Of a stretch of 64,000 bases of DNA, positions 18,259 to 30,569 are shown piece after piece. The notes beneath the pieces were generated by a model that saw nothing but the letters and a program-made list of their open reading frames with translations, searched no databases and was not told the DNA's origin. Each line of letters starts with the position of its first letter. Position 1 is the first letter of the stretch. Origin of the DNA: Pseudidiomarina insulisalsae (GTDB taxonomy: Bacteria; Pseudomonadota; Gammaproteobacteria; Enterobacterales; Alteromonadaceae); contig NZ_PIPY01000007.1 of NCBI RefSeq assembly GCF_003987065.1, forward strand, positions 140,992-204,991, in the 5' to 3' direction. Made by a program: the position numbers and the translations under genes.

Positions 18259-18891
18259 ATGCCTAGCAAAACCTCAACTTCAAAGCGGCCTTTTCGCCCC
18301 CGCGGGAAGCCATCAGCGCATGGTGCGGCAAGCCGACCTGCGAATCCTAAACTGGTTGTTTTCAATAAGCCCTACGGCGTGCTGACGCAGTTTTCCGGTG
18401 GTGCCGATGAAGCCACCCTAAAGCCCTACATCCCGTTTAATGATGTTTATCCAGCCGGACGGCTCGACAAAGACAGCGAAGGGCTGTTGCTACTGACCAA
18501 TGATGGCGGCCTGCAGCACAAAATAAGCCACCCGAAACATAAGCTGCCAAAAACCTATTGGGTGCAGGTAGAAGGAGTACCTGACGCGGCATCCTTAGCG
18601 AAATTGCGCAGCGGGGTGGAGCTAAACGACGGCCTGACCTTGCCGGCGCAGGCGATGTTGATGGAGCCGCCTACCGACCTGTGGCCGCGTCAGCCGCCCA
18701 TACGCGAGCGCCAGTCAGTGCCCGACCAATGGTTATGTTTAATTATTCACGAAGGTCGCAACCGTCAGGTGCGGCGTATGACAGCAGCCGTCGGCTACCC
18801 TACCCTGCGACTCATCCGCGCAGCTATCGGCCCCTGGCGGCTGGCTGGTTTGCAGCCTGGTCAGTGGCGCGAAGTGCCTCCGGTGTGGTAG
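18259..18891 (+). CDS. rluE: 23S rRNA pseudouridine-2457 synthase RluE
   Basis: 210 aa, RsuA/RluB/E/F family without an S4 domain. The catalytic motif [14 protein letters not shown] holds the nucleophilic Asp at about residue 76; downstream are KTYWVQVEG and [10 protein letters not shown] motifs. The N-terminal 30 residues are basic and probably disordered, as in E. coli RluE. It makes one pseudouridine in 23S rRNA. It lies 34 nt before mnmA. Confidence 0.9.
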   Translation: MPSKTSTSKRPFRPRGKPSAHGAASRPANPKLVVFNKPYGVLTQFSGGADEATLKPYIPFNDVYPAGRLDKDSEGLLLLTNDGGLQHKISHPKHKLPKTYWVQVEGVPDAASLAKLRSGVELNDGLTLPAQAMLMEPPTDLWPRQPPIRERQSVPDQWLCLIIHEGRNRQVRRMTAAVGYPTLRLIRAAIGPWRLAGLQPGQWREVPPVW

Positions 18892-18894
18892 AAT
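18886..18894 (+). promoter_or_regulatory. Extended -10 promoter element before mnmA
   Basis: TG-G-TAGAAT (TG at 18886-18887, TAGAAT at 18889-18894) overlaps the rluE stop, 32 nt before the mnmA start. No good -35 is seen, as is common for extended -10 promoters. Confidence 0.4.
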
Positions 18895-18925
18895 CCGCGC
18901 GAAATTTCTGGAGCTAAAGGTTGTT

Positions 18926-20037
18926 ATGGCAAACGCAGATAAAAAAGTCATTGTCGGAATGTCAGGCGGCGTCGATTCTTCGGTGTCGGCTTACCTGTTG
19001 TTACAGCAGGGTTACCAGGTTGAAGGCCTGTTCATGAAGAACTGGGAAGAAGACGACACTGACGAATACTGTGCCGCAGCAACTGATCTTGCCGACGCCC
19101 AAGCGGTCTGTGCAAAGCTGGGAATTGAACTGCACACGGTCAACTTTGCTGCCGAATACTGGGATAACGTGTTTGAGTATTTCCTCGAGGAATATCGTGC
19201 CGGCCGCACCCCCAACCCCGATATCATGTGCAATAAAGAGATTAAATTTAAAGCATTCCTGGAGTTTGCGGCCGAGGCTTTAAATGCAGACTATATCGCC
19301 ACCGGACACTATGTGCGCCGGCGTGAAAAAGATGGCAAATTCCAGTTACTGCGTGGTCTTGATAACAACAAAGACCAAAGCTACTTTTTGTATACCTTAT
19401 CGCACGAACACGTTGCGCAAACCTTGTTTCCGGTGGGCGAACTGGAGAAACCAGAAGTGCGCCGCATTGCCGAAGAGCAAGGACTGGTCACGGCAGACAA
19501 GAAAGACTCCACCGGCATTTGTTTTATTGGTGAGCGCAAGTTCAAGGACTTCCTGCAAACTTATTTACCGGCACGGCCCGGTGTTATCGAAAGCGTAGAC
19601 GGCGAAGAACTCGGTCAACACGAAGGCTTGATGTACCACACACTCGGCCAGCGTAAAGGCTTGCATATTGGCGGCCTGGCGAATGCCTCAGATGAACCCT
19701 GGTATGTCGTCGATAAAGACGTAGCGCGTAATGTGCTGATTGTCGCGCAGGGCAAAGATCACCCGCGTCTGTTCTCGAAAGGGCTGATTGCAGGACAGCT
19801 GCATTGGGTCGATCGTAGTGGACCGGACCAGGCGTTTAACTGCGTGGTGAAAACCCGGTATCGCCAGCAGGACATTCCCTGCCAGCTCAAACCGCTGCCT
19901 CACGGCAAAGTTCAGGTTGAGTTCGCCTCCCCTGTTGCCGCCGTGACGCCGGGACAATCGGCGGTTTTCTACGCCGATGAAGTCTGCCTGGGTGGCGGCA
20001 TTATCGAATCGCGTATTGCTGATCACGAGGTTTTATT

Positions 20038-20041
<4 letters not shown>
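18926..20041 (+). CDS. mnmA: tRNA-specific 2-thiouridylase MnmA
   Basis: 371 aa. The P-loop motif [15 protein letters not shown] begins at about residue 12. Catalytic cysteines lie in [12 protein letters not shown] (about residue 100) and [12 protein letters not shown] (about residue 197). It thiolates U34 of tRNA Lys, Glu and Gln with sulfur delivered by the Tus relay. Its stop overlaps the GTG start of hflD, giving the conserved mnmA-hflD-purB order. Confidence 0.97.
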
Positions 20042-22061
<2,020 letters not shown>

Positions 22062-22064
22062 CTG

Positions 22065-23219
22065 ATGCAACTTAACCTCGACACCGCAGCGTTTCTACGC
22101 GACTACTGGCAAAAGCAGCCGTTACTTATCCGTAACGGCTTGGCTGACTTCGTTGATCTCATTGAACCCGAGCTGCTGGCTGGCCTGGCCATGGAGGATG
22201 GTGTCGATGCCCGGATCATTCAGCAGACCGCGTCTGGCTGGCACGTTGAACATGGCCCCTTTAGCGACTACGAAGCTTTTGGTGAGCAGGACTGGACCTT
22301 GCTGGTACAGGCCGTCAACGAGTGGTTTCCCGAAGTACAGAGCCTGCTCTCGGCATTCCGCTTTTTGCCGGACTGGCGGGTCGACGATGTGATGGTCAGT
22401 TTCGCCACTGAAAACGGCGGTGTCGGTGCGCATCTTGATCAGTACGACGTATTTATTATTCAGGGCGCCGGCAGCCGTCACTGGCGCGTTGGTGAGCGCC
22501 TTCATAATGCCGCTGAATATTGCCCACACCCTGATTTGAAGCAGCTTCAAAATAGCAATTTTGCCGCTGTTATCGACGCAGTACTGGCGCCGGGAGACGT
22601 GCTTTACATACCCGCAGGTTGTCCGCATCACGGCGTGGCAATTGAACCCAGTCTGAATTATTCGGTGGGATTTCGGGCGCCCAATAGCGCGGAGTGGTTA
22701 GCACAATTAGCCGACCAGCTACTGGCCAGCGAACAGAATTTCCCCCGCTATACCGACCCCGATGATGGGCTTGCCACGCGACCGTTTCAAATCAGCAACG
22801 CAGAAGTTCAGCAAGTACGCGATCTGCTGCTACAACAGCTGGCATCAACGGCTGGCGCGCAGGCTATTGCGCAAGTGATGTCGCAGTCGAAGCGGCCCCT
22901 GCCCCAAGCGGAAGATCCGATCACGCCAGCGCAGCTATTAAGTTTTGCCGCGACCGACATGATGATTGGTCGCACGCCGGGCGCACGGGTTTTAACGAAT
23001 GAAGCCGGTCAGCTGTTCGCCAATGGTGAGTTAGTCGAGGGTTTGTGCCGCGACGATGATGCGGCACTGGAACTACTGAATCTGGTACAGGAACAACCGT
23101 TAGCTAACTACGCAGCAACTTTCGCCAGCGAAGCTGGCAGTCGCGTGCTCTGTGAACTGCTGAATCAGGGCGTATTTTACCTGGTACAGGAAGTGGAGCC
23201 AGAGCAAGACGATGACTGA
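22065..23219 (+). CDS. roxA: Ribosomal protein uL16 arginine 3-hydroxylase (JmjC cupin oxygenase)
   Basis: 384 aa. The JmjC-like Fe(II)/2-oxoglutarate site is seen as HLD (His123, Asp125 in VGAHLDQYDVF) and a histidine in PAGCPHHG (His188/His189). The C-terminal half holds the dimerisation and winged-helix parts of YcfD/RoxA. The E. coli enzyme hydroxylates Arg81 of ribosomal protein L16. It follows purB by 3 nt, extending the mnmA operon, and is followed by an intrinsic terminator. Confidence 0.93.
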   Translation: MQLNLDTAAFLRDYWQKQPLLIRNGLADFVDLIEPELLAGLAMEDGVDARIIQQTASGWHVEHGPFSDYEAFGEQDWTLLVQAVNEWFPEVQSLLSAFRFLPDWRVDDVMVSFATENGGVGAHLDQYDVFIIQGAGSRHWRVGERLHNAAEYCPHPDLKQLQNSNFAAVIDAVLAPGDVLYIPAGCPHHGVAIEPSLNYSVGFRAPNSAEWLAQLADQLLASEQNFPRYTDPDDGLATRPFQISNAEVQQVRDLLLQQLASTAGAQAIAQVMSQSKRPLPQAEDPITPAQLLSFAATDMMIGRTPGARVLTNEAGQLFANGELVEGLCRDDDAALELLNLVQEQPLANYAATFASEAGSRVLCELLNQGVFYLVQEVEPEQDDD

Positions 23220-23224
23220 GTCAG

Positions 23225-23250
23225 GGCAACAGCTTAGCTGTTGCCTTTTT
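23225..23250 (+). terminator. Intrinsic terminator after roxA
   Basis: GGCAACAGC (23225-23233), TTA loop, GCTGTTGCC (23237-23245), then five T (23246-23250). It begins 5 nt after the roxA stop and overlaps the 3' end of the convergent DUF4826 gene. The U-tract is only on the plus strand. Confidence 0.9.
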
Positions 23251-23689
23251 CTTCTGGCGATTGCCACAGTGCGTCATTGGCAACCGCTTCATAGATACCC
23301 TCAGCACGACTGATCAGATAATTCGCATACTTTTGTTGCTCCGGATCCTGACTTGCTTTGGGATCATCAATGATCGCCTGCGCTTTCAATTGCCATTGCA
23401 TTGAAATATGGCGCATTGCCTCACGCGCATCCTTTGCCGCCTTCGCGCCGACAACGTCGGTAGGGACATCACCATTCACCAGCCAGAGCTCTTTGCGATC
23501 CTGCGTGGTGAATTTCCAGATGGCGACATAAGGCACTAAATAGCGCGATTCTTTGGTTAATACCCGATCAGTAATAATCCCCTGCTCCGCTAAGTACTTA
23601 TTCGCAGCCTGAAATTGCTCACGAACCCATGCTGAAGCTTGTTCTTCAGTCATTTGTGGCTGGGCGTTTTGTGCCTGTTCTTGCGCCAT
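23234..23689 (-). CDS. DUF4826-family protein
   Basis: 151 aa, soluble and mostly helical. Motifs ASAWVREQFQAANKYLAEQGI, RYLVPYVAIWKF and ELWLVNGDVPTDVV match the DUF4826 family of Alteromonadales and relatives. Function is unknown. The polar N-terminus (MAQEQAQNAQPQM) looks disordered. The last codons are part of the roxA terminator hairpin. It diverges from the leucine dehydrogenase gene. Confidence 0.75.
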   Translation of the reverse strand: MAQEQAQNAQPQMTEEQASAWVREQFQAANKYLAEQGIITDRVLTKESRYLVPYVAIWKFTTQDRKELWLVNGDVPTDVVGAKAAKDAREAMRHISMQWQLKAQAIIDDPKASQDPEQQKYANYLISRAEGIYEAVANDALWQSPEEKGNS

Positions 23690-23793
23690 AATTTTACAAC
23701 TTCCTATATAAACCTAATCAACTGGATGCCTTCATAGTACCGCGAAAGACGAGTCCGGCAAAGTCGGATTTGCTGTAAACTTAGCTTTCAATA

Positions 23794-23811
23794 GTTTACG
23801 TTAACGTAAAC
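23794..23811 (+). promoter_or_regulatory. Perfect 18-bp palindrome, probable LiuR-type operator of the leucine dehydrogenase gene
   Basis: GTTTACGTT-AACGTAAAC, a perfect 9+9 palindrome 87 bp upstream of the dehydrogenase start. It looks like the TTTACGT...ACGTAAA motif reported for LiuR, the MerR-family regulator of branched-chain amino acid breakdown in gammaproteobacteria (from memory). A TATTAT -10-like box follows at 23813-23818 and a weak TTCAAT lies at 23787-23792. The palindrome would then fill a 20-bp spacer, the arrangement of MerR-type promoters. Confidence 0.65.
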
Positions 23812-23897
23812 GTATTATTTTCCGTCATTCACTAGCGCAGGCAAAAGTAAAATGGTAATGTGCGCGCAATTTTGGGATGAACGAGGAAACCACGCAC

Positions 23898-24950
23898 ATG
23901 TCTCTATTTGAGCATAAAGAGTTCGACCAACACGAACAGGTCGTGTTCTGTCACGATAAAGAAACCGGTTTAAAAGCAATCATTGCTATCCATGACACCA
24001 CCCTTGGGCCATCCTTAGGCGGTACCCGTTTATGGAATTATGCAACCTCTGCTGACGCATTAACCGACGTATTACGCTTGTCGCGTGGTATGACTTATAA
24101 AAGCGCCCTTGCCGGTCTGCCACTTGGCGGTGGTAAGGCGGTTATTATTGGTGATGCAAAAACGATTAAGTCACCGGAACTGTTCCGCGCTTACGGTCGC
24201 TTTGTTGAGTCATTGAGCGGTCGTTATATTACCGCTGAAGACGTCAATATTCGCACCAGTGATATCGCGCTGGTTGCCGAAGAAACCTCTTTCGTTGCCG
24301 GTACAGAGGGCAAAGCGGGTGACCCGTCTCCACATACCGCATTAGGCACTTATCTGGGCCTGAAAGCCGCGGCCAAACACAAGCTTGGCTCAGAAGACCT
24401 GAATGGCGTTAAAATTGCGATTCAGGGGCTTGGTGCAGTGGGTTATGACTTTGCTGCTTATTGTGCCAAAGAAGGTGCGCAGCTGTGGGTGACTGATATC
24501 AATGAAGCCGCCTGCCAACGTGCTGCTCAGGAGCTGAACGCGACAGTGGTCGGTCTGGATGATATTTACGGGCTGGACGTAGACGTTTATGCGCCATGTG
24601 CACTGGGTGCGACCGTCAACGATGATACCCTGGCGCAAATGAAAGCCCAAATCATTGCTGGCAGTGCCAATAACCAGCTAGCGACGCCGGCGCATGACAA
24701 AAAAGTCATGGAGATGGGCATTCTGTATGCTCCGGATTATGTCATTAATGCCGGTGGCGTAATTCACGTATGCAGTGAAGCGGCACACATGAGCCGCGAA
24801 GAGACTGACAAGCGTGTGCGTGATATCTACGGTACGCTGGATACCATTTTCACCCGCTCAGCCGCAGAGCAGCGCCCGACGGGCGAAATCGCTGACGAGC
24901 TGGCTCGTGAAGTGATCGCTAAAGCCAAAGCAGCGAAGCAGCAAGCCTAA
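23898..24950 (+). CDS. ldh: Leucine dehydrogenase (Glu/Leu/Phe/Val dehydrogenase family)
   Basis: 350 aa from ATG 23898, preceded by GAGGAA. An upstream in-frame ATG (23877) would add 7 residues, but the chosen start puts the catalytic lysines at the classical numbers 68 (GMTYKSALAG) and 80 (LGGGKAVI). The C-terminal Rossmann domain has GLGAVGYDFA. It deaminates leucine, valine and isoleucine to 2-oxoacids with NAD+. Monocistronic here, and probably controlled through the palindrome at 23794-23811. Confidence 0.93.
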   Translation: MSLFEHKEFDQHEQVVFCHDKETGLKAIIAIHDTTLGPSLGGTRLWNYATSADALTDVLRLSRGMTYKSALAGLPLGGGKAVIIGDAKTIKSPELFRAYGRFVESLSGRYITAEDVNIRTSDIALVAEETSFVAGTEGKAGDPSPHTALGTYLGLKAAAKHKLGSEDLNGVKIAIQGLGAVGYDFAAYCAKEGAQLWVTDINEAACQRAAQELNATVVGLDDIYGLDVDVYAPCALGATVNDDTLAQMKAQIIAGSANNQLATPAHDKKVMEMGILYAPDYVINAGGVIHVCSEAAHMSREETDKRVRDIYGTLDTIFTRSAAEQRPTGEIADELAREVIAKAKAAKQQA

Positions 24951-24958
24951 GCGACAGC

Positions 24959-27900
24959 TCAGGCCTGCAGGCGTTGCGCAAGGAGCTGTAACGGGTGTTG
25001 CACCTGTTGCAGCTTTTCTTTTTGTGGCTCATCAGTGTTGCTAGCGAAGCGTTTTGTCTGACAGCGACAGGAAAAACCCGTGATCAGTGCATTGTCGCTG
25101 CGCGCCAGTGGCTCCCGCCAGCTCATATCAAATAATGCGGCACTTTTTCGTTGCTGTTCTGCTTCATGACCATAGGTGCCAGCCATACCGCAACATCCGG
25201 TCGCCACGGTCGTAGCATTGACCCCCACCGCAGCTAAAATCTGTTCCCACATACGGGCACTGGCCGGGACTGCGGTCTGTTCCGTACAATGCAAAAACAA
25301 ATCGGCCTGGTCCGCGTCCGCTGCTGAATTGTCGGTCGTTGCAGGCAACTGTTGCTGCAATTGTCCGGTTTGATCGGCCAGCCATTCCTGTGCCAACAGC
25401 ACCTTAAACCGTACCTCCTGCCCGGCGTACTCAAGGTATTCATCGCGCAGACAGAGTACCGTCGACGCATCCACGCCAACCATGGTTAACTGCGCGTCTG
25501 CCAGTTGATTGAGTTGGCCGGTGACGCGGGTCGCCGTGACGCGAAACTGCTCCAGAAAACCTTTCACATGTTGCGCTTTACCATTACCAATAAACGCAAG
25601 TAAGACCGGTTGATAGCCAAGCCCGGTAATGACCTGGCCCATAGCTTCTACTACCTCGGCCTGATAAAAGCTGGTGAAAGGATCTTGCACAATCACTACG
25701 GTCTGTGCCCGCTCCTGTTCGCTCAGGGCGGTAAGCTGATCGACCGTAAGCTGCCGCCAATTCTGATGACGCCAGCGGTGCGCCAGCGTGGGCACGGATA
25801 AGCGCGGGGTATCAACATAACCCAGCGTTTTTTTCAGCAACCACTGACTGGCCAGGTTATGCGTCATTAGATTGCTAAGCCGCGGCAATCTGGCCATCAG
25901 CGGTGCGGTGCGCTCAATACCGGCGACCAGATAGTCTCTTAACGGACGACGGTAAAGCTGATAGTACCACTGCAAAAATCGCGCCCGGAAGCTGGGCACA
26001 TCGACCTTGACTGGACACTGGCTGGCACAGGCTTTACAGGCAAGACAGTTATCCATCGATGCTTTCACCTGATGGTTAAAATCACGCGAAAAACGGTTTT
26101 TTTTCTCTTTCGTGAAGTAGTTGCGGGCGTGCGGGGCAGCGGCAACATTCAGACCATCGGCGCTGGTCAGACGTAACCATTCCCGAATAAGGGTCGCGCG
26201 GCCTTTCGGTGACATGCGCCGATCACCGCTGACCTTAAACGACGGACACATGGGCGAGTCTTCAGCATAGTTAAAGCACAGGCCATTGCCGTTACAGTTC
26301 ATCGCCGCGGCGTAGGTATCGCGTACCGCCACCGGAATCTGGCGGTCATAGTAACCGCGCTTGCGCGCATCTACCGACACCAGTTCGGCGTTTTGCAGGC
26401 CGTAGGGGGTTGCCAGTTTGCCCGGATTCAGGCGGTTATCAGGATCGAACGCTGCTTTGATTTTTTGCAGCTCGGTATAAAGCTCAGGCCCAAAAAAGTC
26501 AGGCGCATATTCGGAGCGATAGCCTTTGCCGTGTTCGCCCCACATCAAGCCGCCATATTTCGCAGTTAATGCTGCAACTTTATCACTAATGGTGCGCAAT
26601 AATTTCTCGTCGGCAGGGTCTTTCATATCCAACGCCGGCCGCACATGTAAGACGCCGGCGTCGACGTGACCAAACATACCGTACTGCAACTCATGCTTAT
26701 CGAGCAGTTGGCGAAACTCGGCGATAAAATCAGCCAGTGACTCCGGCGGTACGGCCGTATCTTCGGCAAAGGCGATAGGTTTACGTTCGCCTTTCACCGC
26801 GCCAAGCAGGCCGACTGACTTTTTCCGCATGGCATAAATGGTTTGGATACTCTGTGCCTCACGGCAGATCTTATATCCAATCACACCATGCCCGCCCTGC
26901 TCCTGCGTCAGCTCGTCATCGAGTGTTGTTACCAGTTTGTCGAGTTTGGCTTCCAGCGCGTCGGCATCGACCGCGGTGTATTCCACCATGTTAATGCCAG
27001 CCATAGATTGGCCGCTTTTCCCTTCTGCCACATCATCGCGCACACTGTGCCAGATGATGTCGTTACGGGCCAGATCAAGTACCGTACTGTCAACGGTTTC
27101 CACCGAGGTTGCCTGCGCGCGCACCAATATCGGCGCATGACGCAGTGCCGCGTCAAAATTACGGTAGGAAATATTGACCAGCACCTTATGTTTCGGAATC
27201 GCAGTCAAATTCAGTTTGGCGGCGGTGATAAATGCCAGCGTTCCCTCAGAGCCGGCAAGCAACCGGGAAAGATCCAAAGTTTCGCTTTGCGGATCATAAC
27301 AATGTTTCAGATCATAGCCGGTGAGAAAGCGATTCAGGGGCGGAAAGCGCGCTTCAATTGCGTCACGCTTTGCCACGCAACTGGCAATGACCTGCCGGTA
27401 CAAACTGGCTTCCAGACTTGAGCCCTCGGCCCGCGCCTGCGCTTCAGCCAGTGGCAGTGGCCCGGTTTCAATCAGATCACCATTAATCAGTACTGCCTGC
27501 AACCCAAGAATATGGTCACTGGTTTTGCCATACACCAGCGAGCCCTGGCCCGAGGCGTCGGTGTTAATCATGCCACCAATGGTGGCACGGTTGCTGGTAG
27601 ATAGATCGGGCGAGAAAAACCAACCCGCGCTGCGTACCGCGTCGTTGAGGGCATCTTTTACGACCCCGGTCTGACAGCGCACCCAGTCCTGCGCCGGCGG
27701 CCCGGCTTCGATGTCTTTAAAATAACGGCTCAGATCGACAATGATGCCATGACTTAAACTCTGGCCGTTGGTGCCGGTGCCACCGCCACGGGGACTAAAA
27801 CGCAGCGCGCGGTATTCGGCCTGCTGGCCCAGCCGTAAGGCTAACTGCAGATCTGTGACATGACGTGGATAGATGACCGCCTGCGGTAACTGTTGATAGA

Positions 27901-28060
27901 CGCTATTGTCCGTTGCGGCGATTAACCGACCGCTGTAACTAAGATCAACATCACCGGCAAACCCAGCCTGCCCGAGCGCATGTATATAACGGCCATACAC
28001 TGGCTCGGAAGCAGAATAGTTATCAAGTGCGCCAAGCACCTGGACAGCTGAGTTTGCCAA
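24959..28060 (-). CDS. ydiJ: FAD/4Fe-4S D-2-hydroxyacid (2-hydroxyglutarate) dehydrogenase, YdiJ family
   Basis: 1033 aa. The N-terminal half is an FAD-binding PCMH/oxidase domain (about residues 55-560: YPRHVTDLQLALRLG, RGGGTGTNGQS, GGMINTDASGQGSLVYGKTSDH). Next comes a ferredoxin-like segment with DNCLACKACASQCPVKVDVPSF, and a C-terminal CCG-type domain with TGCCGMAGTYG. This order and size match E. coli YdiJ, shown to oxidise D-2-hydroxyglutarate. It lies 17 nt downstream of ppsA on the same strand, so it is probably co-transcribed with PEP synthase. Its 3' end faces the leucine dehydrogenase gene across 8 nt. Confidence 0.88.
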   Translation of the reverse strand: MANSAVQVLGALDNYSASEPVYGRYIHALGQAGFAGDVDLSYSGRLIAATDNSVYQQLPQAVIYPRHVTDLQLALRLGQQAEYRALRFSPRGGGTGTNGQSLSHGIIVDLSRYFKDIEAGPPAQDWVRCQTGVVKDALNDAVRSAGWFFSPDLSTSNRATIGGMINTDASGQGSLVYGKTSDHILGLQAVLINGDLIETGPLPLAEAQARAEGSSLEASLYRQVIASCVAKRDAIEARFPPLNRFLTGYDLKHCYDPQSETLDLSRLLAGSEGTLAFITAAKLNLTAIPKHKVLVNISYRNFDAALRHAPILVRAQATSVETVDSTVLDLARNDIIWHSVRDDVAEGKSGQSMAGINMVEYTAVDADALEAKLDKLVTTLDDELTQEQGGHGVIGYKICREAQSIQTIYAMRKKSVGLLGAVKGERKPIAFAEDTAVPPESLADFIAEFRQLLDKHELQYGMFGHVDAGVLHVRPALDMKDPADEKLLRTISDKVAALTAKYGGLMWGEHGKGYRSEYAPDFFGPELYTELQKIKAAFDPDNRLNPGKLATPYGLQNAELVSVDARKRGYYDRQIPVAVRDTYAAAMNCNGNGLCFNYAEDSPMCPSFKVSGDRRMSPKGRATLIREWLRLTSADGLNVAAAPHARNYFTKEKKNRFSRDFNHQVKASMDNCLACKACASQCPVKVDVPSFRARFLQWYYQLYRRPLRDYLVAGIERTAPLMARLPRLSNLMTHNLASQWLLKKTLGYVDTPRLSVPTLAHRWRHQNWRQLTVDQLTALSEQERAQTVVIVQDPFTSFYQAEVVEAMGQVITGLGYQPVLLAFIGNGKAQHVKGFLEQFRVTATRVTGQLNQLADAQLTMVGVDASTVLCLRDEYLEYAGQEVRFKVLLAQEWLADQTGQLQQQLPATTDNSAADADQADLFLHCTEQTAVPASARMWEQILAAVGVNATTVATGCCGMAGTYGHEAEQQRKSAALFDMSWREPLARSDNALITGFSCRCQTKRFASNTDEPQKEKLQQVQHPLQLLAQRLQA

Positions 28061-28077
28061 GTAATACTCCTTTGTCG

Positions 28078-30462
28078 TTAAGCCTGTGTCTGTTTTGCCA
28101 GATAAAGCCAGGTATCAACAACGGTGTCAGGGTTTAATGATACGGAGTCAATTCCCTGCTCCACCAGCCACTGCGCAAAATCGGCATGGTCCGATGGTCC
28201 CTGGCCGCAGATACCCACGTACTTACCTTTTTTCTTCGCTGCCGAAATTGCCATGGCCAGCATGGCTTTCACTGCTTCATTACGTTCGTCAAACAGGTGG
28301 GCGATCACCCCGGAGTCACGATCCAGTCCCAGTGTCAGCTGGGTCAGGTCGTTAGAGCCGATTGAGAAGCCATCAAAAATGTCGAGGAACTGCTCTGCCA
28401 GTAAGGCGTTGGACGGCAATTCACACATCATGATCACGCGTAACCCATTTTCGCCCTGTACCAGGCCCTGTTCAGCCAACAGCTCAATCACCTTGCGCCC
28501 TTCTTCAAGGGTACGAACAAAAGGAATCATGATCTCGACGTTGGCCAGGCCCATGTCATTGCGCACGCGCTTAATCGCTTCGCACTCCAGGGCAAAACAA
28601 TCGCGGAAATCTTCCGAGATATAGCGTGAGGCACCACGGAACCCAAGCATCGGGTTTTCCTCGTGTGGCTCATACTGGCGGCCACCAAGCAGATTGGCGT
28701 ATTCGTTCGATTTAAAATCCGACATCCGCACGATCACGCGTTCCGGCGCAAAGGCCGCACCCAGGGTCGCGATACCTTCGGTTAATTTCGCCACATAATA
28801 CTCGCGCGGTGACTCATAACCAGCAATAAACTCATTAATTTGTGCCTGCAGGTCACTGCTTTGTTTGTCAAAATTCAGCAACGCTTTCGGGTGTACGCCA
28901 ATCATGCGATTGATAATAAACTCGAGCCGTGCCAGACCGACACCGGCATGGGGTAAGCCGGCAAAATCAAAAGCGCGATCAGGGTTGCCCACATTCATCA
29001 TAATCTTTAACGGCAGATTGGGCATGTCACCGATATCAGAGCGATTCACTTCATAGTCCAGCTCGCCTTCATAGATATAACCGGTATCACCCTCGGCGCA
29101 GGAAACCGTCACCGCCTGCCCGGCACTGATGCGATCAGTGGCGTCACCACAGCCAACCACTGCCGGGATACCCAGTTCACGGGCAATAATCGCCGCGTGG
29201 CAGGTACGGCCACCACGATTGGTCACAATCGCTGCGGCACGTTTCATAATCGGCTCCCAATCCGGGTCCGTCATGTCGGTCACCAGAACGTCGCCCGCTT
29301 GTACCTGATCCATCTCTGAAATATCGTTCAATACCCGCGCTACACCACTACCAATGCGCTGGCCAATCGCCCGTCCGGTGGCAACCACCGAGCTTTTCTG
29401 CGACAAACTGAAACGTTCCACCGACTGACTATTTTTATTCGACTGCACCGTCTCAGGACGGGCCTGAACAATATACAGTTTGCCGTCAATACCGTCTTTG
29501 GCCCACTCAATATCCATCGGGCGACCGTAATGCTGTTCAATAATCACCGCCTGACGCGCCAGTGCTTCAACTTCGGCATCACTAATTGAGAAGGTGGCGG
29601 ATTGCGCTGCAGGAATATCAACAATGTCGGTTTGCTTTCCATGCTCAGCGCTTGTTGAGTACACCATCTGGATCTTTTTACTGCCCAGATTGCGACGCAA
29701 TACTGCGGGTCGCTCAGCTTTCAGCGTCGGCTTATGGACGTAGAACTCGTCCGGATTCACCGCGCCCTGTACGACCATCTCACCCAGGCCAAAGCTTGAG
29801 GTAATAAATACCACGTCGTTGAAACCCGACTCAGTATCGATGGTGAACATAACACCTGACGAGGCAATATCACTGCGCACCATGCGCTGAATACCTGCCG
29901 ACAGCGCTACACCGCGATGGTCATAGCCCTGGTGTACCCGGTAAGAAATGGCACGATCATTAAATAGTGACGCAAAAACGTGCTTGATCGCTTCCATAAT
30001 CTGGTCAATACCACGGACGTTCAGGAAGGTTTCCTGTTGTCCGGCAAAGGAAGCGTCAGGCATATCTTCAGCGGTCGCCGAGCTACGCACCGCGAAACTG
30101 ACTTCGTTGTTGCCGCCGCCTAATTCCTGGTAGGCTGCACGAATCGACTGGTCTAACGCATCCTGGAAAGGTGTATCGATAATCCACTGACGGATCTGCT
30201 GCCCGGCCTCAGCCAGCGCTTTAACGTCATTGGTATCAAGGTCATCGAGAAGTGCGTAAATACGGTCATTCACCCCCGACTGCTCAAGAAACTCGTTGAA
30301 AGCTTCGGCCGTTGTGGCAAAGCCATTGGGCACCTCAACGCCAGCGCCGGCCAGATTGCTAATCATTTCACCGAGCGACGCGTTTTTTCCTCCCACGCGC
30401 CCTACATCATTCATCCCTAATTGATCATACCAAAGTACGTAATCGGTTACGTTTTGTTGCAC
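28078..30462 (-). CDS. ppsA: Phosphoenolpyruvate synthase
   Basis: 794 aa. An N-terminal ATP-grasp domain ([10 protein letters not shown] near residue 25, [18 protein letters not shown]), a central swivelling His domain ([21 protein letters not shown], phospho-His near 425) and a C-terminal PEP-binding TIM barrel ending in ICGQGPSD are all present. It converts pyruvate plus ATP to PEP, AMP and Pi, the entry step of gluconeogenesis. It diverges from its regulator ppsR across 107 bp. Confidence 0.97.
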   Translation of the reverse strand: MQQNVTDYVLWYDQLGMNDVGRVGGKNASLGEMISNLAGAGVEVPNGFATTAEAFNEFLEQSGVNDRIYALLDDLDTNDVKALAEAGQQIRQWIIDTPFQDALDQSIRAAYQELGGGNNEVSFAVRSSATAEDMPDASFAGQQETFLNVRGIDQIMEAIKHVFASLFNDRAISYRVHQGYDHRGVALSAGIQRMVRSDIASSGVMFTIDTESGFNDVVFITSSFGLGEMVVQGAVNPDEFYVHKPTLKAERPAVLRRNLGSKKIQMVYSTSAEHGKQTDIVDIPAAQSATFSISDAEVEALARQAVIIEQHYGRPMDIEWAKDGIDGKLYIVQARPETVQSNKNSQSVERFSLSQKSSVVATGRAIGQRIGSGVARVLNDISEMDQVQAGDVLVTDMTDPDWEPIMKRAAAIVTNRGGRTCHAAIIARELGIPAVVGCGDATDRISAGQAVTVSCAEGDTGYIYEGELDYEVNRSDIGDMPNLPLKIMMNVGNPDRAFDFAGLPHAGVGLARLEFIINRMIGVHPKALLNFDKQSSDLQAQINEFIAGYESPREYYVAKLTEGIATLGAAFAPERVIVRMSDFKSNEYANLLGGRQYEPHEENPMLGFRGASRYISEDFRDCFALECEAIKRVRNDMGLANVEIMIPFVRTLEEGRKVIELLAEQGLVQGENGLRVIMMCELPSNALLAEQFLDIFDGFSIGSNDLTQLTLGLDRDSGVIAHLFDERNEAVKAMLAMAISAAKKKGKYVGICGQGPSDHADFAQWLVEQGIDSVSLNPDTVVDTWLYLAKQTQA

Positions 30463-30569
30463 GTCAAGTTCCTCGTCGTTTTGGGGGGCTTAAGCATGGC
30501 TCATCATTTTACACATTAGCGACGAAAAGGTTAAGATTCATCAAGCATTTCTAGCCAGAGAACCCATTC

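Noticed and set aside
26843..27421. 192-codon plus-strand frame inside ydiJ
   Set aside because: It lies wholly within a conserved FAD-oxidase gene on the other strand and has no start signals.
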